In this document: positions 1 to 8,529 of the stretch, one piece after another
Position numbering within the stretch: the first letter of the stretch is position 1
How the letters are laid out: each line of letters begins with the position of its first letter
Assembly: GCF_003254645.1 (NCBI RefSeq)
Contig: NZ_PNFD01000001.1
Coordinates: 1,392,698 to 1,456,697, forward strand
DNA length: 64,000 nucleotides
Direction of reading: 5' to 3'
Source: Microbacterium suaedae
Lineage (GTDB): Bacteria; Actinomycetota; Actinomycetes; Actinomycetales; Microbacteriaceae
Translations under genes and position numbers: made by a program
Notes under the pieces: generated by a model
Database searches by the model: none
The model's input: only the letters and a program-made list of their open reading frames with translations
Told to the model about the DNA's origin: nothing

Positions 1-918
1 CGGGGGCAGCGGCGGCGCTGGGACAGGAGCCCCGACGGATCCCACCAGCTCGCCGATGCCCTCGACGACCATGCGCACCTCGTCGCCCTCTGCGAGAGGC
101 GGCAGTTCGCTCCCCCGCCCCCACAGCTCCCCGAGGCATCCGCCGTTCCCGACGGTGCCCGATCCGAGCACATCACCCGGCACGATTCGCGACGCCCGCG
201 AGGCGTAGGCCACGAGCTCCGCGAACGGCCAACCCATGTTCGACACGAGGTCCTCGCCGTAGCGCTCTCCGCCCACGAACACCTCGGCGCGCACGGCGAG
301 GAAGCCCTCGTCGTCCTCGAACGGCGCGAGCTCGTCGGCGGTGACGATCCACGGGCCGAGGCTCGTCGCGAAGTCCTTGCCCTTGCAGGGGCCGAGCCGC
401 ACCTTCATCTCGCGGGCCTGCAGATCGCGCGCCGACCAGTCGTTCATGATCGTGTATCCGAAGATCGCCGCGTGTCCCTCCTCAACCGTGAGGTTCGTAC
501 CCGAGGCCCCGATCACGGCCGCGACCTCGAGCTCGAAGTCGAGGCGCTGCGTCTCGGGCGGCGTGATCGCCTCGCCCGGCCCGGCGATCGTGTGCGGGCT
601 CGTGAAGTAGAACGTCGGCGCCTCGTACCACTCGTCCGCGACGTGGCTCTTCCCTTCGACGCCAGCGCTCACTCCCTCGACGTGCTCCTCGAACGCAACG
701 AAGTCGCGCACCGACGGCGGATCCAGGGGAGCGCGGAGCGCCACGTCATCGAGCGCGGCGACGGGATCCCCGGCTCGCTCGCGCAGCTCGGCGAGCGCGC
801 CGAGGCCCGCCGCGAGCACGTCTGCGACGGTCGCCCCCTCGGGAAACGGCACGACGCCCGCGTCCTCGATGAAGCCCTCCTCCCGACGCCCGTCGCGGAT
901 CCAGCGCCCGATCCTCAT
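1..918 (-). CDS. Fumarylacetoacetate hydrolase (FAH) family protein, 3' end cut by window edge
   Basis: About 306 codons are visible and reading runs off the left edge. The last visible residues (RMVVEGIGELVGSVG, then a Pro-rich tail) match the usual FAH C-terminus, so nearly the whole protein is present. Motifs seen are FTSPHTI, LDFELEVAAVIG (metal-binding acidic residues) and YTIMNDWSARDLQ, all typical of the FAH C-terminal fold, which hydrolyses C-C bonds in beta-diketo or ring-cleavage acids using Mg/Mn. The ATG overlaps the stop of the upstream amidohydrolase (ATGA), so it is the last visible gene of the ring-cleavage operon. The exact substrate is not readable; an isomerase or decarboxylase of the same fold is possible. 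Confidence 0.85.
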   Translation of the reverse strand, partial: MRIGRWIRDGRREEGFIEDAGVVPFPEGATVADVLAAGLGALAELRERAGDPVAALDDVALRAPLDPPSVRDFVAFEEHVEGVSAGVEGKSHVADEWYEAPTFYFTSPHTIAGPGEAITPPETQRLDFELEVAAVIGASGTNLTVEEGHAAIFGYTIMNDWSARDLQAREMKVRLGPCKGKDFATSLGPWIVTADELAPFEDDEGFLAVRAEVFVGGERYGEDLVSNMGWPFAELVAYASRASRIVPGDVLGSGTVGNGGCLGELWGRGSELPPLAEGDEVRMVVEGIGELVGSVGAPVPAPPLPP

Positions 919-1937
919 GCGCGCGCCCCGTCGGCGACCGTGAGCCCCGCGGCGAGCGCGTCCGCGTTGCCGGCGAGCACGGCCTCGATGGCGCCGGTCT
1001 CGAGCCCCGCGCCACGGACGAACGCGACGGGATCGTCGAGGCCCATGTCGAACGGGAAGTCGGATCCGAGGACGACGCGGTCGGCACCCGCGATGTCGAC
1101 GAGGTCGCGCAGCCCGCGCTCGTCGTGCACGACGGTGTCGAACCACATCTTCGAGAGGTAGCTCGAGGGCGGCTCAGCGCAGCCGCGCGCCTCAGGGCGC
1201 ACCCGCCACGCGCGATCGGAGCGCCCAATCGCCGTCGGCAGATACCCGCCGCCGTGCGCCGCGAGGATCCGCAGCCCGGGGTGCCGGTCGAGCACGCCGG
1301 CGAAGATGAGGTGCGAGATCGCGACAGCGTTCTCGGCGGGCTGACCCACCGTATTAGACAGGTAGAACCGGTCGAGGCGCTCGTCGAGCGAACAGCCGAA
1401 GGGATGCAGGAACACAACGGCACCGGTCTCAGCGGCGCGCGCCCAGAACGGTTCGAGACGCGGATCCGACAGTTCGACGTCGTCCGCGAACGACGAGATC
1501 TCGACGCCGATCAACCCGTGGCCGAGCGCGTCGTCGAGCAGCTCGACGGACCGCGACGGGTGCTGCAGGGGAATCGTGCCGAGCCCACGGAGCCGGTCCG
1601 GCGCCTCGGCGATGTGCGCGGCGACGAGTCGGTTCGCCTCGCGCGCCGCCCACGCCCCGAGCTCCTCGTCGGCCCACGGGTAGTAGTGGTTCGGCGACGG
1701 GCTCACCCACTGCACCGCGACACCCTGCTCATCCATGCGTGCCACGCGCGCGGAGGCGTCGGTGAGCAACGGGATGCGCTCGCCGACCATCTTCCCCGAC
1801 GCCTCGAGGCTCGGCTCACCGTTGCGCACGCGCTCGAGCGCGGCCGCGGCGGCGACCCCGGCGGGATCCCGCCGCTCCACCTCCTGCTGCAGGCTCGGCA
1901 TGAGCAGGTGGGCGTGAACATCGACGGGCCCGATCAT
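915..1937 (-). CDS. Amidohydrolase 2 / ACMSD-like decarboxylase-hydrolase
   Basis: 340 aa metal-dependent TIM-barrel protein of the amidohydrolase_2 (ACMSD, gamma-resorcylate decarboxylase) family. The N-terminal VDVHAHL gives the HxH metal pair (H8, H10); further ligands lie in VFLHPFG, ILAAHGGGYLP and LGSDFPFD, the family's closing Asp. Relatives decarboxylate aminocarboxymuconate semialdehyde or hydroxybenzoates, or hydrate ring-cleavage products. The ATG at 1937 is chosen because it makes an ATGA overlap with the hydroxylase stop. Longer upstream reading in this frame is only the antisense shadow of the hydroxylase. Its place between hydroxylase and FAH hydrolase suggests a step after ring opening; that is inference. 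Confidence 0.85.
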   Translation of the reverse strand: MIGPVDVHAHLLMPSLQQEVERRDPAGVAAAAALERVRNGEPSLEASGKMVGERIPLLTDASARVARMDEQGVAVQWVSPSPNHYYPWADEELGAWAAREANRLVAAHIAEAPDRLRGLGTIPLQHPSRSVELLDDALGHGLIGVEISSFADDVELSDPRLEPFWARAAETGAVVFLHPFGCSLDERLDRFYLSNTVGQPAENAVAISHLIFAGVLDRHPGLRILAAHGGGYLPTAIGRSDRAWRVRPEARGCAEPPSSYLSKMWFDTVVHDERGLRDLVDIAGADRVVLGSDFPFDMGLDDPVAFVRGAGLETGAIEAVLAGNADALAAGLTVADGARA

Positions 1938-3067
1938 GCGGGTTCCGCCATCTTCTGCGCGATACCGAAGATGAGGCCGGGCGCGTCCGCCTCGCGGTTG
2001 TGTTCGAGCTGCCACTGTCCCAGCTGCACCGATGCTTCGACGACGGCCGTCGCACGCTCGACGCGGCGGGAGTGGAAGGCATCCCACAGCTCCTGATCGA
2101 CGGCGCCACGAGCGAGCAGCAGCTCGGCGAGCACGAGTCCGTCTTCCATCGCCTGGGCGGCTCCCTGGGCGATCGTGGGCGGGCAACTGTGCGCAGCGTC
2201 GCCGATCACCACGGTGCGCCCGCGGTTCCAGGACCCGTCGATGACGTGCGCGGTGAACCAGGTGTAGTTGATGCGGCTGGTCTCGTCGAGGCTGTCGCGC
2301 ACCTCGGCCCAGGGGCCCCCGTAGGCGGCCGCGAGACCCTTCATGATCGTCACGGCGTCGGCCGGTGAGACGCCGAAGCGGTCCTGCGCGTCCTCGACGA
2401 GGAAGGCGTACATCGAGTCGTCCCCCGTCGGCGTGTAGCCAGCGATGTAGACGGGCCCGCCGTAGTAGAGCTGCGTCTGCGTGACCTCGGCCGGCCGCGG
2501 CACGAACGCACGCCAGATGCCCATCCCGGTGTGCTCCGGCTGGGTCTTGATGCCGATGAGCTCGCGCACGGTCGAGTGCAGGCCGTCCGCGCCGACGAGC
2601 AGGTCGAATTCGCCGACCGGCGCGCCGCCGACGTCGACGCGCACGCCCGTGTCCGTCTCCTGCACGCCCGTCACCTTGGATCCGAAGTGGATCCGTACGC
2701 CGAGCGACACGGCGCGCTCCGCGAGGATCCGCGCCAGATCGGGCCGGTACATGCCCATGCCGGCGGGGAAGTCGGGGCCTCCCGTCTTCACCTCGGGCAG
2801 CTCGGCGACGACGGCGGCCTGCGGGCCGGGCGCTCGCAGGGTCAGCCCTTCGAAGGCGTAGCCGAGGGCGGAGGCCTCGTCCCACACACCGAGCGCGGCG
2901 AGGGAGCGCAGGGCGTTGCCCTGGAGGGTGATTCCGGATCCGAGCGCGGGCAGCTCCGACTTCAGCTCGTAGACGTCGACCTCGACGCCCGCCTCGGCAA
3001 GCGGGATCGCTACGGCCATGCTCGCGGCACCGCATCCCGCGATCGCAACCTTCTTCACAGCAGTCAT
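1934..3067 (-). CDS. FAD-dependent aromatic monooxygenase (PHBH fold)
   Basis: 377 aa class A flavoprotein hydroxylase. The N-terminal dinucleotide site reads GCGAAS (residues 11-16, a variant of GxGxxG), the DG motif is VGADGLHS (158-165) and the ribityl-binding GD motif is GDAAHSCPP near residue 290, followed by AMEDGLVLAELL. These are the three fingerprints of NAD(P)H-dependent hydroxylases such as salicylate, 3-hydroxybenzoate or 6-hydroxynicotinate monooxygenases. It probably prepares the ring for the extradiol dioxygenase of the same operon. The gene is 34 bp downstream of the cyclase gene and overlaps the amidohydrolase by four bases. Substrate unknown. Confidence 0.88.
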   Translation of the reverse strand: MTAVKKVAIAGCGAASMAVAIPLAEAGVEVDVYELKSELPALGSGITLQGNALRSLAALGVWDEASALGYAFEGLTLRAPGPQAAVVAELPEVKTGGPDFPAGMGMYRPDLARILAERAVSLGVRIHFGSKVTGVQETDTGVRVDVGGAPVGEFDLLVGADGLHSTVRELIGIKTQPEHTGMGIWRAFVPRPAEVTQTQLYYGGPVYIAGYTPTGDDSMYAFLVEDAQDRFGVSPADAVTIMKGLAAAYGGPWAEVRDSLDETSRINYTWFTAHVIDGSWNRGRTVVIGDAAHSCPPTIAQGAAQAMEDGLVLAELLLARGAVDQELWDAFHSRRVERATAVVEASVQLGQWQLEHNREADAPGLIFGIAQKMAEPA

Positions 3068-3101
3068 GAGAGAACCTCCTCGTTCTCGGGCTTCTTCGGA
3101 T

Positions 3102-4088
3102 CTACAGGATCGCGAGTGGGTTGAGGGGGGATCCGACGGCGCCCGTGATCGGCAGGGGCGGCGCGACGAGCAGGAACTCCCAGCTGCCTCGCTCGATGCA
3201 CGCCTCGGCGAGCTCGTCGAGGTTCCACATTTCGCCGATTGTGAGCCCCATGTTGGGGATCACGACCTGGTGCAGCGGTTGGAAGCTCGGCACGTCGAAC
3301 TCGTTCGGGCGCACCTCGAAGCCCCAGGTGTCGGTGGCGATGGCGGCGATCTCGGTGCGGTGCAGCCAGCCGGCCGTCGTGAGCGACAGGCCGGGCGCCG
3401 CGCCGCCCGCGTACTCGTTCCAGCCCTCGCGTCGGGCCCGCGTGTAGCGCCCCGTGCGCACGACGAGGATGTCTCCGCGGCGCACGTCGACGCCCTGGGC
3501 CTCGGCGCAGTCATCGAGCTCGGCGGCCGAGATCGCGTAGCCGTCGTCGAGCTCGCCGTCCGCGAGGTGGCGTCCGAGATCGAGCAGCACGCCGCGTCCC
3601 GCGATCGCAGACGACGCGTGCTCGATCCCCGTGACGAGGTCGCCGTCACTCGTGACGACGTCGCCCGCGCGGCGGCCGTTCCATGCGACCCCGTGGTCGA
3701 AGATGTGTCCCAGACCGTCCCACTGCGTCGAGCACTGCAACGGCATCGCGATCACATCGTCGGCTCCGCCGATGCCGTGCGGGAAGCCCTGGCTGCCCCG
3801 CTCGGCATCGGTGCCGGTGTCGGTCATCGTGTGCACGGGGTTCGTGCGGCGACGCCACCCCTTCTGCGGCCCATCGGTGTCGAACGCCTGCGCGAGCGAG
3901 ACGGTGCGGCCCGTGCGCACGAGCCCGGCCGCTGCAACGCGATCCGCCTCGGAGATGAGATTGAGCGTGCCGAGCCGGTCGTCGTCGCCCCACCGCCCCC
4001 AGTTGCGGAACGCCTCGGCGCGAGAGCGGATCTCGCCCTCGGGATCCGCGCGGTCGATATCGGCGGGATTCTCGGATGGCGCCGTCAT
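3102..4088 (-). CDS. Cyclase-family (kynurenine formamidase-like) metal hydrolase
   Basis: 328 aa. The motif STQWDGLGHIFDHG corresponds to the metal-binding HxGTHxD region in the TQWDGL.H subgroup of the cyclase family (PF04199). DILVVRTG and the late VIPNMGLTIGEMWNLDEL are also typical. Members hydrolyse amides or lactones such as N-formylkynurenine or isatin. The start at 4088 is chosen because it forms an ATGA overlap with the preceding FAH gene; an in-frame start six codons upstream is less likely. In this operon it may open a lactone or amide intermediate. Function beyond family is inference. Confidence 0.82.
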   Translation of the reverse strand: MTAPSENPADIDRADPEGEIRSRAEAFRNWGRWGDDDRLGTLNLISEADRVAAAGLVRTGRTVSLAQAFDTDGPQKGWRRRTNPVHTMTDTGTDAERGSQGFPHGIGGADDVIAMPLQCSTQWDGLGHIFDHGVAWNGRRAGDVVTSDGDLVTGIEHASSAIAGRGVLLDLGRHLADGELDDGYAISAAELDDCAEAQGVDVRRGDILVVRTGRYTRARREGWNEYAGGAAPGLSLTTAGWLHRTEIAAIATDTWGFEVRPNEFDVPSFQPLHQVVIPNMGLTIGEMWNLDELAEACIERGSWEFLLVAPPLPITGAVGSPLNPLAIL

Positions 4089-5053
4089 GATGCCTCCGCG
4101 ACGCATCGGACGACCTGCGTCCCGAGGCCGGCGATGGATCCCGTCATGACGTCGCCATCACGGAGGAACCTCTTCCAGTGCTGGCCGTTTCCGGCGGGGC
4201 TGCCCGTGAGCAGGAGATCCCCCGGCAGAAGCGGCATCGTCTGGCTGGCCGCGGACACGAGGGCGGGAACGTCGAAAAGGAGGTCGGACGTCGACGAGTC
4301 CTGCATCGTGTCGCCGTTGAGGTCGAGCCGCACGCGTGCATCCGCCTCGTCGACGAGCTGTCCGGGCACGAGGAACGGCCCCGTCGGCAGGAATCCCGGC
4401 GCGTTCTTGGCCCGGTACCAGTCGGTGCCGATCTCCTTCATGTCCTTCCGGAACACGAGGTCGCGCGTCGTGACGTCGTTGACGATCGTGTAGCCCACGA
4501 CATGGCCGAGCGCCTCGTCGCGCGAGACGCGGAACGCCTCGCGGCCGATGACGACGGCGAGCTCGAGCTCCCAGTCGTGCACCTCGCTGTAGGCCGGCAG
4601 CGCGAGGGGCACGTCGTCGCCGACGACGCACGCCGGCAGTCCGATGAAGAAGTAGGGCTCGCCATTCGCGGCGCGGTCGTCCATCATCTGGGCGGCGAAG
4701 GCGCGCGCCTCGTCGGGCGTGCGATCGCTACTGTTCGTGAGACCCGCCGCGACGAGCTCGATGACGTGCTGGCGGTAGTTGGCACCGGTCTGCAGCACCT
4801 GGCGCGGCTCCACCGGTGCCGTCAGGACGACGTCGTCGAGCGGACGCCACGGCCCATCCGCGTCGACGAGGCCCGCGAGGCGCTCCCACGCGGGATCCCC
4901 CTGCGCGAGGAAGGCGTTGAGATCGGCGGCGCCGAGCTCGTCGGGGCCAATCGGACGGATGCGTTCGCCCGCCGCGAGGCCGAGGCGGACGGCGTCGCCG
5001 TCGCGGAAGCGCGCGAGGGCGAATCGGTTGTCGAGTGTGTGGTGTGACGTCAT
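4085..5053 (-). CDS. FAH-family hydrolase (2-keto-4-pentenoate hydratase / C-C hydrolase type)
   Basis: 322 aa. It has the FAH C-terminal fold: QTGANYRQHVIEL, the acidic cluster in WELELAVVIG, VNDVTTRDLVFR, DSSTSDLLFDVPALVS and LLTGSPAGNG. This is a second FAH protein in one operon and is clearly different from the one at the left edge. It probably cleaves the acyl-pyruvate or hydrates the dienoate formed after ring opening. It begins 72 bp after the dioxygenase stop and overlaps the cyclase start by four bases, so it is translated in a coupled set. Confidence 0.88.
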   Translation of the reverse strand: MTSHHTLDNRFALARFRDGDAVRLGLAAGERIRPIGPDELGAADLNAFLAQGDPAWERLAGLVDADGPWRPLDDVVLTAPVEPRQVLQTGANYRQHVIELVAAGLTNSSDRTPDEARAFAAQMMDDRAANGEPYFFIGLPACVVGDDVPLALPAYSEVHDWELELAVVIGREAFRVSRDEALGHVVGYTIVNDVTTRDLVFRKDMKEIGTDWYRAKNAPGFLPTGPFLVPGQLVDEADARVRLDLNGDTMQDSSTSDLLFDVPALVSAASQTMPLLPGDLLLTGSPAGNGQHWKRFLRDGDVMTGSIAGLGTQVVRCVAEAS

Positions 5054-5125
5054 CGTCGGGTCCTCATCGAGTCTGGGCGGAACGGGATGGGCCGCGACCG
5101 CACAGGGCGGTCGCGGCCGAGCCCG

Positions 5126-6142
5126 TCAGCCGCGTCCCTCCACGGCATACGGGTTGAGCAGCGCGTCCTTGATGTCGTCGGGCACGCCCTCCTCTGTCGC
5201 GCTCGGTCCGTCGGCGGGCGGGAACGACTCCGTCATCGACATCGGCATGGTGCCGTTGCGATAGAAGTTGTTGGATCCCTGGGACGGCTTCCACGTGTTC
5301 GGCTCCCAGTCGGGCACGTAGTTGCGGTATCCGCCCGTGTTGAGCTCGATGCGCAGGCTCGACGGCTCGCGGTAGTAGAGGAAGTTCTGCTCGCCGATGC
5401 CGTGGATCGACGGGCCGTACTCGATGTCGGTGCCGTTCTCCATGAGCACGTCGGCCGCGATGAGCAGCTCCTCGCGGGTGTCGACCCAGAACGCGAAGTG
5501 GTTCACGCGTCCGTCGCGGGTGGATCCGTCGAGGACGACGCCGAGGTCGTGCGACTTCTCATTCGTCGTGAGCACCGAGAACACCGAGATGGGGGCCTCG
5601 TCGAGCACCGTGCGGGCCATGTGCCGGAATCCGAGGACCCGGGTGTACCACTCGCAGAACGCGTCGACGTCGCGGGCCGCGATCGTGACGTGGTCGAGCT
5701 GTCGCGGGGCGCCGGCGTGCGACGAGCGACGCTGCGGGCGGTCGGGGTAGATCGACGCGAGGTCGGATCCGCTCTGGAAGTGCTCGACGTCCCAGTGCAG
5801 CGTCATGGGGTGGCCCTGCGGGCCGACGAAGCGGTAGGCGCGGCCGATCGCGTGCCCGTCGCTCCACTCGCCCTCGACGCCCTCGGCCTCGAGACGCTTC
5901 ACCGCCTCGTCGAGCGCCTCCGGGCTCGTGGTGCGCCATCCGGCCGTGTGGAGCGCGGGTTCGTCACCCGGCAGCACGACGAGGCTGTAGCGGTAGTAGT
6001 CGCCCCAGCAGCGGAGGTAGACGGCGCCGTCGATGCGGTCCGTCACCTGCATGCCGACCTGTTCCTCGTAGAACTTCACGGAGGCCTCGACATCGGGCGT
6101 CGTCACCGCGACATAGGACAGGTGCGAAAGCAGTTTGATCAT
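5126..6142 (-). CDS. Extradiol ring-cleavage dioxygenase (two-domain VOC, catechol 2,3-dioxygenase type)
   Basis: 338 aa with two vicinal-oxygen-chelate modules, residues about 5-120 and 148-275. The likely Fe(II) ligands lie in the second module: H151 (LDHVTIAA), H215 (VNHFAFWV) and E266 (LRIELNTGGYRNY), the standard 2-His-1-carboxylate set of type I extradiol enzymes. The first module has degenerate ligands, as is normal. It opens a catecholic ring next to the hydroxyls. The ATG at 6142 is preceded by an AAGGGA-type ribosome site; a start 18 codons upstream lacks one. Length and layout fit biphenyl-diol, 2,3-dihydroxybenzoate or similar dioxygenases; the actual catechol is not known. Confidence 0.9.
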   Translation of the reverse strand: MIKLLSHLSYVAVTTPDVEASVKFYEEQVGMQVTDRIDGAVYLRCWGDYYRYSLVVLPGDEPALHTAGWRTTSPEALDEAVKRLEAEGVEGEWSDGHAIGRAYRFVGPQGHPMTLHWDVEHFQSGSDLASIYPDRPQRRSSHAGAPRQLDHVTIAARDVDAFCEWYTRVLGFRHMARTVLDEAPISVFSVLTTNEKSHDLGVVLDGSTRDGRVNHFAFWVDTREELLIAADVLMENGTDIEYGPSIHGIGEQNFLYYREPSSLRIELNTGGYRNYVPDWEPNTWKPSQGSNNFYRNGTMPMSMTESFPPADGPSATEEGVPDDIKDALLNPYAVEGRG

Positions 6143-6236
6143 CTTCGATCCCTTCTTCGGGTAGGTCTTGTTCCACTCTCGCCGCCGCGAGCACATCAGG
6201 GAAGCCGAATATCTGGATCCCGGGAATCACTGTTGT

Positions 6237-7451
6237 TTATGCGCGAGTGGAGCGCCGCCGGGTCGCGAAGAGGGCGGCACCCACGGCGGCCGCGCAGATC
6301 CCGACCACGCCGACGACGGGCTCGAGGCCGCCGATCGCCGCCGTGAGAGCGCCGATAAGGATCGGGGTGAGGAACTGACCGAGGAAGAACGAGGCCGTCC
6401 ACAGCCCCGTCACGCGGCCACGCTCGTCGAAGCTCGTGGGAGCGACGACCCAGGTGAGCAGGGACGGCAGCAGGAATCCCGATCCGAGCGACGCGACGAT
6501 TGAGCCGATCACCACGCCCGCGAAGCCGGGCAGCACCCACACGAGAATCATCCCGACCGCCTGCAGGCCGAATGCGAGCGGCAACAGCGCACCAGGGCGC
6601 AACCCGCCGAGGCGCGAGAACGTGAACCCCGCGATGGCCGTCGCGAGCGATGCGACGGCCGAGACGAGGCCGATCGTGCGCGTGTCCTGCGCGTCGACAC
6701 CCGTGCCGACGACGAGGTAGCTGACCTCGATGATCATGACGTAGAAGGTGAATCCCGCGAACAGGCTCACGGCAAGTCGGATCCCGATGCGGCGCCACGG
6801 GATCCTCACCCGGTCCGGGACGGCAGCGGCGTCCGCCTCGTCGTCGCGGCGCGGCTCCCACAGCGCAAAGAACATGGGGATCGCGATCACGATGCTCACG
6901 GAATAGACCCAGAAGGGGGCATGCCAGCCGCCCGTGCCGAGCGCCCCGCCGAGCGCGATGAACACCGTCGCGGCGAGCGTGGTCGTCACGGTCTGCAGAC
7001 CGAGATACTTGGTGCGTCGACGCTCCTCATGGAAGTAGTCGACGATGAGCGCCGTGCACACCGTCATGATCGCCGCCTCGCACACGCCGACGAGCACACG
7101 GCTGAGGAGGATCTCGTTGAGCCCCTCCATCCAGGCGGGCGCCGTTCCGGCGATCGCGTAGGCGATCATCGCGACGAGAAGCAGCGGTTTCCGACCGATT
7201 CGGTCGACGATCTGGCCGGCGAACGGCGCGAAGATCGCGATCATGAGCGCCGGGATCGCGACGATCATCGGCACGAGCACGTCCGCGCCGGGCTCGCCGG
7301 CGAAGTGCGCCGACAGCTGCGGCAAGATCGGCGTGAGCAGAACGGATCCGAGCACCGGCATGCAGCTGCCGGCGAGAAGCAGGATCCCTTGGAGAGCCCC
7401 GGCACTGCGCTGCGCGCGGTTGGATCCGGGGTGGGTGGTGGAGGTCGTCAT
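6237..7451 (-). CDS. MFS transporter
   Basis: 404 aa, 12 predicted membrane segments with the MFS loop motif DRIGRKPLL after the second helix and a charged central loop (EPRRDDEADA). The ATG at 7451 follows AGGAG at proper spacing; upstream in-frame starts are not supported. It sits between the IclR regulator and the dioxygenase in the same orientation, 94 bp from the dioxygenase, so it probably imports the aromatic substrate of this operon. Export of an intermediate cannot be excluded. Confidence 0.85.
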   Translation of the reverse strand: MTTSTTHPGSNRAQRSAGALQGILLLAGSCMPVLGSVLLTPILPQLSAHFAGEPGADVLVPMIVAIPALMIAIFAPFAGQIVDRIGRKPLLLVAMIAYAIAGTAPAWMEGLNEILLSRVLVGVCEAAIMTVCTALIVDYFHEERRRTKYLGLQTVTTTLAATVFIALGGALGTGGWHAPFWVYSVSIVIAIPMFFALWEPRRDDEADAAAVPDRVRIPWRRIGIRLAVSLFAGFTFYVMIIEVSYLVVGTGVDAQDTRTIGLVSAVASLATAIAGFTFSRLGGLRPGALLPLAFGLQAVGMILVWVLPGFAGVVIGSIVASLGSGFLLPSLLTWVVAPTSFDERGRVTGLWTASFFLGQFLTPILIGALTAAIGGLEPVVGVVGICAAAVGAALFATRRRSTRA

Positions 7452-7649
7452 TGAGGCTCCTATCGTCGCGCCCATTCGACCGCGCCCGTGCGCGCTCGTG
7501 AAGACGAGATCGCTGATCCCGCGAATCAGCCCGGGTAATACCACTCGGAACCGGACCGCGCCGACCCCGTCGTGTTCGCCGGTGCGGAACGGTCGTTCTT
7601 CGCGCCCGTGACGACCACAACGCACCCGAGAAGGGTGCGCCGAATGCCC

Positions 7650-8420
7650 TCACCGCATCCGTTGGCTCAGCTCGTGGGCGTGGGACAGGAGGATCCGGCC
7701 GAGCTGCGCTCGGCGCTCGGCGCCGAAGCGGAACTCGACGCCCGTGATGCTCAGCGCCCACTCGGGGCGGCCCGCGGGTGAGAACACCGCGGCGCCCATG
7801 CCCCAGCTGCCCTCGACGATGTGGCCGGGGTTGAGCGAGAAGCCGCGGTCGCGCGTCTCGGCGAGGCGCGTCCGGAGCGGAGCCGTCGCGTGCGCCGCCC
7901 CCCACCGGGGAACGAGGTCGTGCCGGGCGAGATACTCCTCGGACTCGTCCTCGGGCAGGAACGCGAGGATCACGATCCCGGCCGACGCGACGCCGAGCGG
8001 GAATCGCACCCCCTCGCTGAGGACGTGGGAACGGATCGGGAACGCGCCGTCCTCGTGCACGAGGCACACCGTCTCGTCGCCACGGCGCATCGAGAGGAAC
8101 GCGCTCTCCTCGGTCTCCTGCGCGAGCGCGTGCACGATGTCGCGCGAGCGCTCCGCGACGTCATAGCGTTCGGCGGCGACCGATCCCATGAGGAAGAGCT
8201 CGGGCCCCGGAAACCACCGGCCCGTCAGGGGATCCTGGTCGACGAGCGCCTCCGCGCGCAGCGCCGAGAGCAGCCGGTGCACCGTCGGGCGCGAGAGCCC
8301 CGACTCGGTGACGAGATCGGGCGCGCGGGCGCCGCCGCGCTCGCCCTGTGCCGTGACGAGCCGCATCAACAGCGCCGCCCGCGCGACCGACTGCGCTCCC
8401 TTCGGCGCCTCCATGTCCAT
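7650..8420 (-). CDS. IclR-family transcriptional regulator
   Basis: 256 aa. An N-terminal winged helix (PDLVTESGLSRPTVHRLLSA) is followed by the IclR effector domain with GDETVCLVHEDG and FPLGVASAGIVILAF. The start at 8420 (MDMEAPKG) is the first plausible ATG after the palindrome at 8424-8441. The gene lies between the ring-cleavage operon and the divergent CoA-transferase genes, so it probably controls one or both, like PcaR/PobR relatives. It is followed by 198 bp before the MFS gene; that gap holds a short inverted repeat GAACG-GT-CGTTC at 7587-7598 that could be another operator. Confidence 0.85.
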   Translation of the reverse strand: MDMEAPKGAQSVARAALLMRLVTAQGERGGARAPDLVTESGLSRPTVHRLLSALRAEALVDQDPLTGRWFPGPELFLMGSVAAERYDVAERSRDIVHALAQETEESAFLSMRRGDETVCLVHEDGAFPIRSHVLSEGVRFPLGVASAGIVILAFLPEDESEEYLARHDLVPRWGAAHATAPLRTRLAETRDRGFSLNPGHIVEGSWGMGAAVFSPAGRPEWALSITGVEFRFGAERRAQLGRILLSHAHELSQRMR

Positions 8421-8423
8421 GAT

Positions 8424-8441
8424 GTGGACGCTAGCGTCCAC
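8424..8441. promoter_or_regulatory. Perfect 18-bp palindrome, likely IclR operator
   Basis: GTGGACGCTAGCGTCCAC is its own reverse complement. It abuts the iclR start and lies 88 bp before the CoA-transferase GTG, in the divergent promoter region. A second half site, TGGACG, occurs at about 8465. Position and symmetry suggest binding by the adjacent IclR protein; no experimental consensus is claimed. Confidence 0.55.
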
Positions 8442-8529
8442 AGGATCCGCATGGCAAGCGATTCTGGACGTTCCGCCCGACCCGGCGCACAGTGGAGCGG
8501 AGACACGAATCGCACGAAGGAGTGACACC

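Noticed and set aside
915..3035. One 706-codon reading frame over the amidohydrolase and hydroxylase genes
   Set aside because: Its first half is a shifted reading of the hydroxylase with Arg/Ala-rich non-conserved sequence; only the part after 1937 has amidohydrolase motifs.
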